NCBI RefSeq assembly: GCF_009002475.1
Contig: NZ_AP019860.1
Coordinates: 930,001-994,000 of the forward strand
Source: Candidatus Uabimicrobium amorphum
Lineage (GTDB): Bacteria; Planctomycetota; Uabimicrobiia; Uabimicrobiales; Uabimicrobiaceae
Length of the DNA stretch: 64,000 nt
Reading direction: 5' to 3'
The notes beneath the pieces are model-generated. The model worked only from the letters and a program-made list of their open reading frames with translations. It was not told the origin of the DNA and did no database searches. Shown here piece after piece: positions 18,022 to 26,345 of the stretch (position 1 is its first letter; the number at the start of each line of letters is the position of its first letter). Made by a program: the position numbers and the translations under genes.

Positions 18022-18312
18022 ATGTCGATTCGATTCATGGCGTGTATTTGCCTTTGTGCATTTTTGATGGTTGGTTGTGACGATGTCAATAAGACGTCTA
18101 CAAATTACGCTAAGACTATGGTGAAAACTTTAGATACGGCAAAAAAAATACAATACACTTCTGGTGTACAACAACAAGTGCGTATGTACCAAGTAGAAAA
18201 CAACAAATGGCCGAATTCTTTGAACGATGTAAAAGAAGTGCCACAGTTACCCGAGGGTTGGGAATGGAAGTATGATAATAAAACCGGAAAAGTAGACATT
18301 GTGAAAAAATAA
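18022..18312 (+). CDS. Small lipoprotein with pseudopilin-like C-terminus
   Basis: This is a 96-residue lipoprotein with an AGGAG ribosome site. The signal peptide ends in a lipobox (FLMVGC), so the mature protein starts at Cys19 and is lipid-anchored. Residues 45-90 read like the C-terminal half of a type II secretion or type IV pilin-like protein: QVRMYQVENNKWPNSLNDV, then LPEGWEWKYDNKTGKVDI. In major pseudopilins a helix of the pattern Y-x-x-x-N-x-x-x-P-x-x-L is followed by just such strands. Here the hydrophobic N-terminal pilin helix is replaced by a lipoprotein signal, so this is a pseudopilin-like soluble domain rather than a pilin. The family call is inference from pattern. Confidence 0.75.
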   Translation: MSIRFMACICLCAFLMVGCDDVNKTSTNYAKTMVKTLDTAKKIQYTSGVQQQVRMYQVENNKWPNSLNDVKEVPQLPEGWEWKYDNKTGKVDIVKK

Positions 18313-18331
18313 CGCAAAGCCGTTTTAGCAA

Positions 18332-18368
18332 AATTCCCGTTTTATAAAAAAACGAAAAAACGGGAATT
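18332..18368 (+). terminator. Hairpin after the lipoprotein gene
   Basis: AATTCCCGTTTT (18332-18343) pairs with AAAACGGGAATT (18357-18368), a perfect 12-bp stem with a 13-nt A-rich loop. It sits 20 bases after the lipoprotein stop. It probably ends that transcript, although no T-run follows immediately. Confidence 0.6.
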
Positions 18369-18435
18369 GCTCCAAATAACGTTTTTTGTTGTACAATATA
18401 TGATATTTTCCTTTGAATTTAGATAGGAGCTCACA

Positions 18436-18930
18436 ATGAACAAGCCGCAACCACTCATCTCTTTTTGGGATGGTTCTTCGAGAACACTTCGCGCGTATTT
18501 AAACATGGAAAAGCGAATGTATGGTATGTTTGGCACCAACTACACCGGTGACGTAGAGACATACTTAATGCAGTTTAAAATAGGAAAAGATGGTGTCAAT
18601 GATACGGCCGATTATCTCAATTTTAATAAATTACATGGACGAATTACTCCCACTCTTATTGACAACAAAAAGACACTGCTTCTAGATTTTTGGGAATTTA
18701 ACGAAGATGAAGTAAAGCCTTTTTTGGTGGCTCTAGAACAGAGTGTGCATTATTATTTACAATTTGCACCTGTAGATGACGAGAACCACAAAACTTCTCA
18801 GTTACTTATGGGAGCAAAAGTGAGTATTGGTGGTAAGATTTTATCAAAAAATGGACAAGACTACACTATTGCGCAGGATATCCTTTCTAAGGATATAGTT
18901 CCACCACTTATGGAGATGTATCTAGGTTAG
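18436..18930 (+). CDS. Hypothetical soluble protein
   Basis: This 164-residue protein starts at an ATG with a TAGGAG ribosome site. It has no signal peptide or membrane segment. The sequence alternates acidic and hydrophobic residues (LLLDFWEFNEDEVKPFLVAL) and suggests a small alpha/beta fold. No family or motif is recognised. It lies between two hairpins (18332-18368 and 19030-19067), so it is probably transcribed on its own. Confidence 0.7.
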   Translation: MNKPQPLISFWDGSSRTLRAYLNMEKRMYGMFGTNYTGDVETYLMQFKIGKDGVNDTADYLNFNKLHGRITPTLIDNKKTLLLDFWEFNEDEVKPFLVALEQSVHYYLQFAPVDDENHKTSQLLMGAKVSIGGKILSKNGQDYTIAQDILSKDIVPPLMEMYLG

Positions 18931-19029
18931 TTTTGGTAATTATTCAGATAAAAAAGGCGACGAGGCTCATACTTGAAAGTTTTGAAACCTGTTAACGACG
19001 TACGAAAAAGACGACAAAAAGAGATAAAT

Positions 19030-19067
19030 GAAATTATACAATTATTTTAAGTTAACTGTATAATTTC
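19030..19067. terminator. AT-rich hairpin between convergent genes
   Basis: GAAATTATACA (19030-19040) pairs perfectly with TGTATAATTTC (19057-19067) around a 16-nt loop. It separates the plus-strand gene ending at 18930 from the minus-strand gene ending at 19080, so a bidirectional terminator is likely. Confidence 0.55.
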
Positions 19068-19079
19068 GTTGTGTCGTTG

Positions 19080-19631
19080 CTATGAAACGTTATCGCTCTG
19101 ATGTCGGTTACTATTCTGATTACGCATGTTCATTTCATTGAAAATATTGGTACACATTTCTCTTGCGATACCGGCAATGAGCGCCCTAGTTTCTCTCTCT
19201 TTTCTCGCCAAAGTACTTCCTTCGCGGATCATCCACAGTGCAATTCTCGCAATGACCGATAGTAAGATGATTTTGAAAAACCATGCCGCGAAATACGAAA
19301 TATGCAAAGGTTGGACATCGACGGGTTTGTTTTGTGGTTTGTTATTTGGATTTTGCTGATTTTGTGGCATGGCGTCTTTTATTTCATCAAACTTGCTAAA
19401 AGATGCGTTAATCATCGAGTTGATAAATTTGTCAATGCCGCTTTCTTCTTCAAAACGTTGTGAAAAATTTTTGACGGCTGCAGGGTTTTCAAATAATTCC
19501 CATATTTGTTTGGTGACGGAAAATAAGAACACAACACCAATAATTACCATCACGATACCAAGTGTTTTCATAGCAAAATGCAATATTACCGTTGCATCCA
19601 TTGGATTATTATTCCACTCTTCATTGCGCAT
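19080..19631 (-). CDS. Two-TM membrane protein, last gene of the kinase/FHA operon
   Basis: I choose the internal ATG at 19631 (183 residues, beginning MRNEEWNNN) because AAGGA lies about 8 bases before it. The longer frame starts at 19691 without a ribosome site. Two membrane segments are seen, about residues 14-38 (LGIVMVIIGVVFLFSV) and 120-140 (AWFFKIILLSVIARIALWMI). Between them is a polar loop with a Gln/Asn/Pro-rich stretch. The C-terminus is helical and charged, with EREMCTNIFNEMNMRNQ-like composition. It is the final gene of a tightly packed minus-strand run starting at the FHA gene. No known family. Confidence 0.7.
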   Translation of the reverse strand: MRNEEWNNNPMDATVILHFAMKTLGIVMVIIGVVFLFSVTKQIWELFENPAAVKNFSQRFEEESGIDKFINSMINASFSKFDEIKDAMPQNQQNPNNKPQNKPVDVQPLHISYFAAWFFKIILLSVIARIALWMIREGSTLARKERETRALIAGIAREMCTNIFNEMNMRNQNSNRHQSDNVS

Positions 19632-19697
19632 GATACATTCCTTAACTAAGATTCTCCATTTTTTACGATCCAAATTATTTGAAATTCGCAATCCCCG

Positions 19698-20165
19698 TTA
19701 ATAACGAAGAGGAACTTCTTTTTTGAGAAGTTGACAAAGGTCTTGCAGTTCATTTTTGGCTTTTTGTCTCGTTTCGTCGTCGAGTGGCAGTTCCATGAAT
19801 TGGTCTTCATCGACGATTACTTGACGACCGTCACTAAAGGAAATGACGTCCAAAGCTAGGTCATAGTAGTAGAGATGATTCTCTTTGTAAATCGCTGGTT
19901 TTGTTATGTTGCAATACCAACCGCGAATTTGATCGCTTTCTCCAGCGTAAACCTCGAATATGTTAAACCATCTATGGAAATAAAAAACTTCAAGGCATTT
20001 GTCACCGTTTTTTAACTCTAAACCGGCAATGTTGTAGTCTTTATGACTAGTAAAGTTGGCGCGAACAACCATTTTTTCTTCGTTGTGTCGTAAAATAGTT
20101 GCAGGATATGCGAAAACATCGTTTCCCTGGTAGTCACATTTATGTACTGTTAGTTTGTTTTCCAT
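19698..20165 (-). CDS. DUF402-family protein
   Basis: The 155-residue sequence fits the DUF402 barrel. It has a beta-rich N-terminal half, FYFHRWFNIFEVY, then the family core RGWYCNITKP, YYYDLALDVISFSDG and QVIVDEDQFMELPLDD. Known members include FomD and SA1684-type phosphatases acting on nucleoside phosphates or phosphonate nucleotide intermediates, using acidic residues to hold metal. The acidic positions in DLALD and VDEDQF are present. It lies 3 bases after the kinase-TPR gene, inside the operon. The exact substrate cannot be read from the sequence. Confidence 0.8.
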   Translation of the reverse strand: MENKLTVHKCDYQGNDVFAYPATILRHNEEKMVVRANFTSHKDYNIAGLELKNGDKCLEVFYFHRWFNIFEVYAGESDQIRGWYCNITKPAIYKENHLYYYDLALDVISFSDGRQVIVDEDQFMELPLDDETRQKAKNELQDLCQLLKKEVPLRY

Positions 20166-20168
20166 GAG

Positions 20169-22337
20169 TTAGTTTTCTCTCGATAGTTGTCGTAAGGTTT
20201 TTTGTAGAGATGTAGACAAGTCTGGTTTCAACTGTATGGCGATGTTATAGTCTTGGATGGCACGTTGATTTTGCTTAAGGTTTGTCCATGCCCGAGCACG
20301 TGCCAGGTATAGGTTAAAATCGACTTTGTTTATGTTGATTGCCTGTGATAGATAATTTACTGCGTTTTTCCAATTACCTACATTTGCGTAGTACATGCCC
20401 AAGTTTTTATGTGCATTGTAAAAACTGCGATCCAACTCTAAAGCTTTTAAAGTGTACTGGATTGCTTGCGCAAAGTCTCCAAGTCGGTTGTACGCTACGC
20501 CACAGTTGTTGTAAAACATGGCGCTCTGTTGGTGTTCGAGCGCTTTTTTAAAGTCCTTGAGCGCTCGTTTGTTTCTTTGTAAGTCCAGGCATATCATGCC
20601 ATGATTATTGTAGGCATCCGCGTAGCTGTTATCAATATTGATTGCTTGTGCAAAGTCTTTGAGTGCTTTTTTGTTGTTACGCATTTTACTGTAACAGAGG
20701 CCGCGATTGTTGTAGTAATACTTATTTTCCGGGGCGTATTTGATGGCGGCATTGAAGTCCTTAAGCGCACGGTCATAAAATAAGCATTTACTGTTTGCTT
20801 CTCCTCGCAGGTTGTATAACTCTGGATCTTGCGGGGAAAGGCGGATGGCATTGCTGAAATTTCCTACGGCAAAAGTGTAGTAACCTTGGGCGAAGGTTGC
20901 GATACCTTTTCCTTTAAATGCTTCCATACAGCTTGCATCGAGATCTATGGCAACTTCAAATGCTTTTATGGCTTTTTCATATTGTTGTATGTCTTGGTAT
21001 ATATTTCCGAGAAGAATGTAGTATTCCACAGTCTCAGGACTCAAGTTGATCGCTTGTTGGGCGTCGTGTGTTGCACGTTGTTTTTGATGGATCGACTGCA
21101 ATATCTTGCCACGCTGGTAGTAAAGTTGTGGATCGTGTGTGTTGAGTTCTATGGCTTGATCGAGATAATCTAGTGCAGATGCACGATCTTGTGTAAGTTC
21201 AGATATCGTGGCAAGTTTGTGGTAAATTTGTGGATTTTTCGGTTGCGCTCTGAGTAACTTTTGATACACATCTTTGGCCGCGTTGTATTCCTTTTTGTCT
21301 AATAACTTTTGTGCTTGGTGCAAAATTTGCGAAGTTTGTGGTGATTTTTTTTCCGCAGAAGAAAACGCAGTGAAGAACAACAGCAGTAGTATGCTACCTG
21401 TTGCTGCGATGAATAGTATATGATGATTACGCTTTTGTTGCTGTGCAACTTGGCGTCTTCTTTCGGTTTGCCGTAAATGCTTTTTTGTGGTTTTTCTCGT
21501 CGTAGATTTACCGCGCAGTACATTTTGTAAACGCTTCGTTAGTTCGCGAACGGTGAGGCGTTTTTGTACATCGATTTCCAGGGCTTTTTGTAGTATAGGT
21601 GAAATTTTTTGGTAAATAGGGTCCGAAATTGTCGCCATCTCCGTTAGTGGGGGAAGTTTTGTCTTGGTTATTTTATCCATTACTTGTACGGGAGTGTTGG
21701 CAAAATAGGGAGACTGTGGAAGCCATAGAAATAATTGATACAACATAATCCCCAAAGAAAAAGTGTCGGTTTTGCTGCTAGCACCTGTTGAAAACTGTTC
21801 GGGACTCATGTAGGGAAATGTTCCTATGACGCTTCCTTCTTGTGTTAGCATCGTAAGTTGTGTCTCGATGTCTTTGGCAATGCCAAGATCCAATATTTTG
21901 GGGGTTTTGTCGTGCGTTATCATAATATTTTGTGGTTTGATATCGCGGTGGACAATTCCCTGTTCATTTAAGCAGGCAATGGCATCGCAAATTTGAATGG
22001 CAATGTGTAGTAGTTCTCGGGGGGGTAGAGAGCGAGGATTGTTGTGGATGATTTGCTCAATGGAAAATCCCTCCACATATTCCATAATGATATAGTGGGT
22101 ATTTTGAAACTCGAAAAACGCCAATCCGCGAACGATATTTGGATGAGAAATTTGTTGTGAAAATTCAAATTCTCTCTGCAGGCGCTTGAATTTTTTTTGT
22201 TCATTTGGCGAAGGCAAGATGACAGTTTCTTTTATGGCGACAAAAGTATTATTTTGTGTATCTAAGCCTAGATACACAGTTCCCATGCCACCTTGCCCAA
22301 GTTGCTTTTGTAGTTTGTATCTATTGTGAATCAGCAT
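20169..22337 (-). CDS. Ser/Thr protein kinase with TM helix and TPR array
   Basis: This 722-residue protein is a PknB-type kinase at the N-terminus. It has a glycine loop GQGGMG (14-19), catalytic Lys36 in VAIKE, a helix-C Glu near 56, HRDIKPQN (130-137), the metal-binding DLG at 150-152 (DLG in place of DFG, common in bacterial kinases) and a YMSPEQ anchor. All catalytic residues are present, so it should be active. A membrane helix lies at about 303-325. Residues 335-715 hold about eleven TPR units, which would lie outside the cytoplasm if the kinase is inside. This kinase-TM-TPR plan is common in planctomycetes. The FHA protein in the same operon is a natural phosphothreonine reader. Confidence 0.95.
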   Translation of the reverse strand: MLIHNRYKLQKQLGQGGMGTVYLGLDTQNNTFVAIKETVILPSPNEQKKFKRLQREFEFSQQISHPNIVRGLAFFEFQNTHYIIMEYVEGFSIEQIIHNNPRSLPPRELLHIAIQICDAIACLNEQGIVHRDIKPQNIMITHDKTPKILDLGIAKDIETQLTMLTQEGSVIGTFPYMSPEQFSTGASSKTDTFSLGIMLYQLFLWLPQSPYFANTPVQVMDKITKTKLPPLTEMATISDPIYQKISPILQKALEIDVQKRLTVRELTKRLQNVLRGKSTTRKTTKKHLRQTERRRQVAQQQKRNHHILFIAATGSILLLLFFTAFSSAEKKSPQTSQILHQAQKLLDKKEYNAAKDVYQKLLRAQPKNPQIYHKLATISELTQDRASALDYLDQAIELNTHDPQLYYQRGKILQSIHQKQRATHDAQQAINLSPETVEYYILLGNIYQDIQQYEKAIKAFEVAIDLDASCMEAFKGKGIATFAQGYYTFAVGNFSNAIRLSPQDPELYNLRGEANSKCLFYDRALKDFNAAIKYAPENKYYYNNRGLCYSKMRNNKKALKDFAQAINIDNSYADAYNNHGMICLDLQRNKRALKDFKKALEHQQSAMFYNNCGVAYNRLGDFAQAIQYTLKALELDRSFYNAHKNLGMYYANVGNWKNAVNYLSQAININKVDFNLYLARARAWTNLKQNQRAIQDYNIAIQLKPDLSTSLQKTLRQLSREN

Positions 22338-22348
22338 AAATTAGCCCA

Positions 22349-22939
22349 TTATTTTTTTGTGTATGCTTTACTGGCAATCGCAATGATGACGACCGTAAAA
22401 CTCAGCAAGCTAATAGGAGGCATATAACCATACCAATTATAAGGATTTATCCAGGTATTTTTTCCGCGGAAAAAAATGTGTGTCGCGGCAAAAATAATTG
22501 CAATTGTAACACATGGGCGAATGTATAGCAGGCTTGTCGGTGAATTTACAATTGAGCACGAAGCAGCAATGAGAAACGACATAAAAGCCAGCGCTCCACA
22601 TAGTATGATGATATTACCTCGTAGATTTATTTTTTGACCATCAAAAAAAGTCGAATAGTATTCGGGATTCAAAAGTATTACCGATAATAATACATGAAAA
22701 ATTGCCAGAGCAAAACCATATAATCCCAAAAACTTACGAACCTGTATTTTTTTTGAGGGTAATTTACTCCACACTACTGATAACGAAATACAAAAAATAG
22801 CGGAAAAAGACACCGCTTTATTGACGACATAAAGGGGCAATTGTTCCCACGGAACATTGCCAAAAACATTGTAACGAAGTATCGCGTAAAATAAATTAAC
22901 CAAAAGTGTCACAATCACGATGTAGATGCTCTGTTTCAT
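22349..22939 (-). CDS. Six-TM membrane protein, ferric-reductase-like
   Basis: The 196-residue protein has about six hydrophobic helices covering most of its length. The stretch RKFLGLYGFALAIFHVLLSV matches the look of the ferric-reductase-like/MsrQ transmembrane domain, where an Arg-rich turn precedes a helix bearing a haem-ligating His. A second candidate His lies in AATHIFFRG. The resemblance is partial and a b-type haem function is only a suggestion. It sits between the DUF938 methyltransferase (3 bases away) and the kinase (11 bases away) in one operon. Confidence 0.65.
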   Translation of the reverse strand: MKQSIYIVIVTLLVNLFYAILRYNVFGNVPWEQLPLYVVNKAVSFSAIFCISLSVVWSKLPSKKIQVRKFLGLYGFALAIFHVLLSVILLNPEYYSTFFDGQKINLRGNIIILCGALAFMSFLIAASCSIVNSPTSLLYIRPCVTIAIIFAATHIFFRGKNTWINPYNWYGYMPPISLLSFTVVIIAIASKAYTKK

Positions 22940-22942
22940 ATT

Positions 22943-23539
22943 TTAAACTTTCTGGAAAGATAGCAGTTGGTTATTCGCCGGCATTGTATGGTCATCCGTT
23001 ATTTTCAATTGTTGCTTTTCGGCAAAAGCGCATATATCTTCAAAGTCGCGGATTCCCATTGTTGCTTTTGAGTGACGCAGACTTAAGTCAAAATGATGGT
23101 TGGATTCACTAGTATAGTTACCGTTGTATTTAAACGGGCCATACACACAAAAATATCCATGAGGTTCGAGAACTTGTCCTACAAGAACCAACATATCTTT
23201 GACTTGTGGCCAACTCATAATGTGGCAAGTATTGGCCGTGAATACATAGTTAAACTGGTCTTGTGGCCAGTGTTCTTTTTCACTTACATCCAACGTTAAA
23301 GGTAGACGTAAATTTTTTAAATGCACTTCTTCTAGCCATGTTTCAATTCCGCGATGGTGTTCTTCAACATCACTGGTTTGCCAGATGAGATGTGGTAGTT
23401 GCTTCGCGAAGTAAACGGCATGTTGGCCTGTTCCACTACCAATTTCTAATACACGGCCTTGTTTGCAAAAAATATCTTTTAGATGTTGCAAAATAGGTAA
23501 TTTGTTTCTTTCACAAGCTTGAGAAAAGGGTTTATACAT
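22943..23539 (-). CDS. DUF938 SAM-dependent methyltransferase
   Basis: The 198-residue protein has the class I methyltransferase signature for S-adenosylmethionine binding, GRVLEIGSGTGQHAVYFA (about 30-47). The next motif is WQTSDVEEHHRGIETWL, whose acidic residue contacts the SAM ribose, followed by FNYVFTANTCHIMSW. These are the hallmarks of the DUF938 family, whose substrate is not established. Its start overlaps the stop of the asparagine synthetase by 8 bases, so it is translated from the same message. Cytosolic. Confidence 0.87.
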   Translation of the reverse strand: MYKPFSQACERNKLPILQHLKDIFCKQGRVLEIGSGTGQHAVYFAKQLPHLIWQTSDVEEHHRGIETWLEEVHLKNLRLPLTLDVSEKEHWPQDQFNYVFTANTCHIMSWPQVKDMLVLVGQVLEPHGYFCVYGPFKYNGNYTSESNHHFDLSLRHSKATMGIRDFEDICAFAEKQQLKITDDHTMPANNQLLSFQKV

Positions 23540-25397
23540 TTTTCTTCCTATAATTTTCTAACCATAGTTTAAACATAAGCACACTCCACAGTTGTTCCTG
23601 GTAATTTTTGCGCGCTGATTTATGTTGTTGCCACATGTTCATAATTTGTGATGTATCAAAAAAATCTTGGAGTAAAGGTGAGGATAAATGGTCTTGTACC
23701 CAATCTTTTAGTGAGTCGCGTAGCCACGCATGTAGCGGTAAAGCAAATCCCATCTTTGGTTGTTGGAATAAACTTGGTGGAACATATTTATAAAGTATTT
23801 TTCGTAGAACATATTTACCTATGCCATTATGAATTTTCATATGTAGTGGAATGCGCGAGGCAAACTCCACGACGCGATGGTCTAGATAAGGAACACGAGC
23901 TTCTATACTGGAGAACATCGTTGCTCGGTCTACCTTTGTAAGAATGTCATCCACAAGGTATGACGAGAAATCATGGAGCATCATGTCTTGGACGATGTTG
24001 TCATGAGAGATATTTCCCGAAAATTGTACAGGATTTGCGCCAAGAACAATGGGAGATTGCCAACAAGAAATTAAATAGTTATATATATGTTGTGGAGAAT
24101 TCATTGCGAGAACATTTGCCAATTTAGCGATGCGATCTGAGAGTTGCCATTTTTTAAACCCCACATAATCCCAAATGAAATTGGGCGTACTGAGGAGTAA
24201 CTTACTCAATAACGTACGGCATGGTAAGCGCGACATACGCATAACTTTGGGAACAAAGAGGTAGCGATTGTATCCGGCAAACACTTCGTCTCCGCCATCA
24301 CCTGAAAGAACAACTTTTATGTGTTTTTTTGCCATTTTAGCGACCAAAAGAGTTGGTAGTTGTGATGAGTCGGCAAAAGGTTCATCGAATGCTTGTGGAA
24401 GCACAGAAATAGTGTTCTGCGCTTCTTTCATTGTTAAAATAAACGCCGTATGCTCCGTTTGCAAATGGCGCGCAATAGAGGCTGCTATTTGCGATTCATT
24501 GTGGCTACTCTCGGCAAAACCAATGTTGAAAGTTTTGACTCGCGAATGATGTTGTGTCATCAAAGCTGTTATCGTTGCCGAATCAATTCCCCCGGATAAG
24601 AATGCTCCCAAGGGTACATCTGAAAGCATATGTTCTTTTACACTGGTTCGTAGAATATGCTCTAGTTGTTCGCATGCTTCTGTAAAATCAGTCAATGGGG
24701 GATTATTTGTGGCAAGATGACCTATGTCCCAGTATTTTTGAAGATGAGTATCCGCTGGTAAGGGTGGAGAGATACTCAGTATTGTTGCTGGCGGGAGTTT
24801 ATAAACATTTGTAAAAATAGAATGCGGATAAGGGACATACTTGTATTTCATGTACAAGGCTAGAGCATTGCGATCAATTTTTTCTTCGAAGGCCGGGTGT
24901 TTCATAATGGGCTGTAATTCAGAAGAAAAGACAAAATAATTATTGAGTTTTGCATAGTACAACGGTTTTATTCCGACGCGATCGCGAACTAGATGGAGTA
25001 TCTGTGTGTTTTGGTCCCATAGGGCAAAAGCATACATACCTGCAAGTAATGAAACCGCCTTTTGCAATCCCCAGTGCTCGATAGCCTTTAAGAGAACTTC
25101 TGTGTCGCTGTCACTGTAAAATTTACTCCCTTGGTCACACAATGTTTTTTTGAGATGCAAATAATTATAAATCTCACCATTATAAACCATAGTGTATCGT
25201 CCACAGTGTGAGCGAATGGGCTGATTCCCTCCCGATATATCGATAATCGCAAGGCGCGTATGCCCCATCATGAGAATTTTTTGCTGGTCGTACCAAATAT
25301 TTTGTTCATCTGGACCGCGGTGTGCAAGTAGCCGGCAACATTCTTTACTCCACTGTTGCGTGTTTTCGATATTAATACTACCGAATATACCACACAT
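23532..25397 (-). CDS. asnB: Asparagine synthetase (glutamine-hydrolysing)
   Basis: The 621-residue enzyme makes asparagine from aspartate, glutamine and ATP. The N-terminal class II glutaminase domain starts directly with the catalytic Cys2 (MCGIFGSINI) and carries the RLAIIDISGGNQPI and YNGEIYNYLHL motifs. The synthase domain has the ATP-binding SGGIDSATITAL loop near 267 and DGGDEVFAGYNRY further on. Length and domain order are standard for the Bacillus-type AsnB. It overlaps the upstream FHA gene by one base and the downstream DUF938 gene by 8, which is unusual company. A paralogue acting on a peptide or sugar amide cannot be excluded. Confidence 0.95.
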   Translation of the reverse strand: MCGIFGSINIENTQQWSKECCRLLAHRGPDEQNIWYDQQKILMMGHTRLAIIDISGGNQPIRSHCGRYTMVYNGEIYNYLHLKKTLCDQGSKFYSDSDTEVLLKAIEHWGLQKAVSLLAGMYAFALWDQNTQILHLVRDRVGIKPLYYAKLNNYFVFSSELQPIMKHPAFEEKIDRNALALYMKYKYVPYPHSIFTNVYKLPPATILSISPPLPADTHLQKYWDIGHLATNNPPLTDFTEACEQLEHILRTSVKEHMLSDVPLGAFLSGGIDSATITALMTQHHSRVKTFNIGFAESSHNESQIAASIARHLQTEHTAFILTMKEAQNTISVLPQAFDEPFADSSQLPTLLVAKMAKKHIKVVLSGDGGDEVFAGYNRYLFVPKVMRMSRLPCRTLLSKLLLSTPNFIWDYVGFKKWQLSDRIAKLANVLAMNSPQHIYNYLISCWQSPIVLGANPVQFSGNISHDNIVQDMMLHDFSSYLVDDILTKVDRATMFSSIEARVPYLDHRVVEFASRIPLHMKIHNGIGKYVLRKILYKYVPPSLFQQPKMGFALPLHAWLRDSLKDWVQDHLSSPLLQDFFDTSQIMNMWQQHKSARKNYQEQLWSVLMFKLWLENYRKKNV

Positions 25398-26152
25398 CAG
25401 CGCACTTTAATTTTAAATTGTTTTGGTCCAACACGCAGAATATCGTTATTTTGCAGTTGCTTTTTTTTGGTTTTTTCTTCATTGACGTAAATTCCCAAAG
25501 AGCTCATCATATCTGCGACTGTGCACTTATGACCATCAAAGGCAAACTTAGCGTGGACACGGGAAACAGTGGAGTCTTCCACAACAATTTTATTGGTGTT
25601 TGCAAATCTTCCAATGGTCCAGTCGCCATTACTTAGAAACTTCAAAAGTAGCTCTTCTTTGTTTATGTAAAAGCTTTTTCCACTGTGACTTCCGGTGGCA
25701 ATAACAAAAATAATTTCTTTGTACATTTCTGTTTTGGATAGTTCAAACCAATTTTCCCATTCGCCATTCTCCCATAAAACGTGTTTTGCAATAACTACGT
25801 TAATAAGTGGGTAACTCATACCTTCTTTTTTGAGCTGTTTTTGTAGGGCAACGAGTTTAAGTATATCGTCTTTTGTCACTATACCGCTTTGCAGCAATGC
25901 ATCGGCAACATCACGGTCTCTTTTACGCTTTACGCTAGTATCTAACTCTTCTCCAAGCTCTTCATTTTTGTATTTTAAAATTGCGCGAATAATTTTACAT
26001 TTACTCTCATCGAGAAAGCCATGTGTTACGAGTATTTGTTCAATGCTCATCGTGGGGAAATTTTGCTGAATTTCTTTGCATTCCTGAACATGCTTTAAGG
26101 TTATGTATTTTTGTTGCAAAGCGCAATCAATAAATTTTTGATTTATATCCAT
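25397..26152 (-). CDS. FHA-domain protein, first gene of a seven-gene operon
   Basis: The 251-residue protein ends in a forkhead-associated domain, about residues 170-250. Its conserved core is WTIGRFANTNKIVVED, then STVSRVHAKF and SLGIYVNEEKT: Gly-Arg, Ser and His contact phosphothreonine. The N-terminal 140 residues hold two helical units of the kind found in type II secretion ATPase N-terminal domains (ALQQKYITLKHVQECKEIQ and LLQSGIVTKDDILKLVALQ). The kinase encoded four genes downstream is a likely source of the phosphothreonine it reads. Promoter elements should lie upstream of 26152, where a 9-bp inverted repeat is seen. Confidence 0.9.
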   Translation of the reverse strand: MDINQKFIDCALQQKYITLKHVQECKEIQQNFPTMSIEQILVTHGFLDESKCKIIRAILKYKNEELGEELDTSVKRKRDRDVADALLQSGIVTKDDILKLVALQKQLKKEGMSYPLINVVIAKHVLWENGEWENWFELSKTEMYKEIIFVIATGSHSGKSFYINKEELLLKFLSNGDWTIGRFANTNKIVVEDSTVSRVHAKFAFDGHKCTVADMMSSLGIYVNEEKTKKKQLQNNDILRVGPKQFKIKVR

Positions 26153-26160
26153 TTTATACC

Positions 26161-26187
26161 TACTATTTTGATCAATGGAAAATAGTA
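26161..26187. promoter_or_regulatory. 9-bp inverted repeat before the FHA operon
   Basis: TACTATTTT (26161-26169) pairs with AAAATAGTA (26179-26187), loop 9 nt, only 9 bases upstream of the FHA start codon on the minus strand. It could be an operator or a leader hairpin that affects ribosome access. Confidence 0.35.
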
Positions 26188-26283
26188 AAATCTTTCGGGA
26201 TCAGGATGGGGATCGTAGTCCGTATTGCCACCCATTGAATTATTTGTTTTGGTTATTTTCTTAAACGTTAACCGTCTCTAACT

Positions 26284-26313
26284 AAAAAGCCACAGAAAAA
26301 TCTGTGGCTTTTT
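26284..26313 (-). terminator. Intrinsic terminator of the repeat lipoprotein gene
   Basis: A 13-bp perfect stem (26284-26296 with 26301-26313) with a four-base loop is followed, in minus-strand sense, by a T-run formed by the stem's own end. It lies about 30 bases after the stop of the 26346-27740 gene. This is a classic rho-independent terminator. Confidence 0.85.
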
Positions 26314-26345
26314 GTCAAATATATTGGTGATCTACGTGTGTTAGT

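Noticed and set aside
20169..22337. DLG instead of DFG taken as a sign of a dead kinase
   Set aside because: DLG is frequent in active bacterial kinases and the Asp, HRD and Lys are intact.
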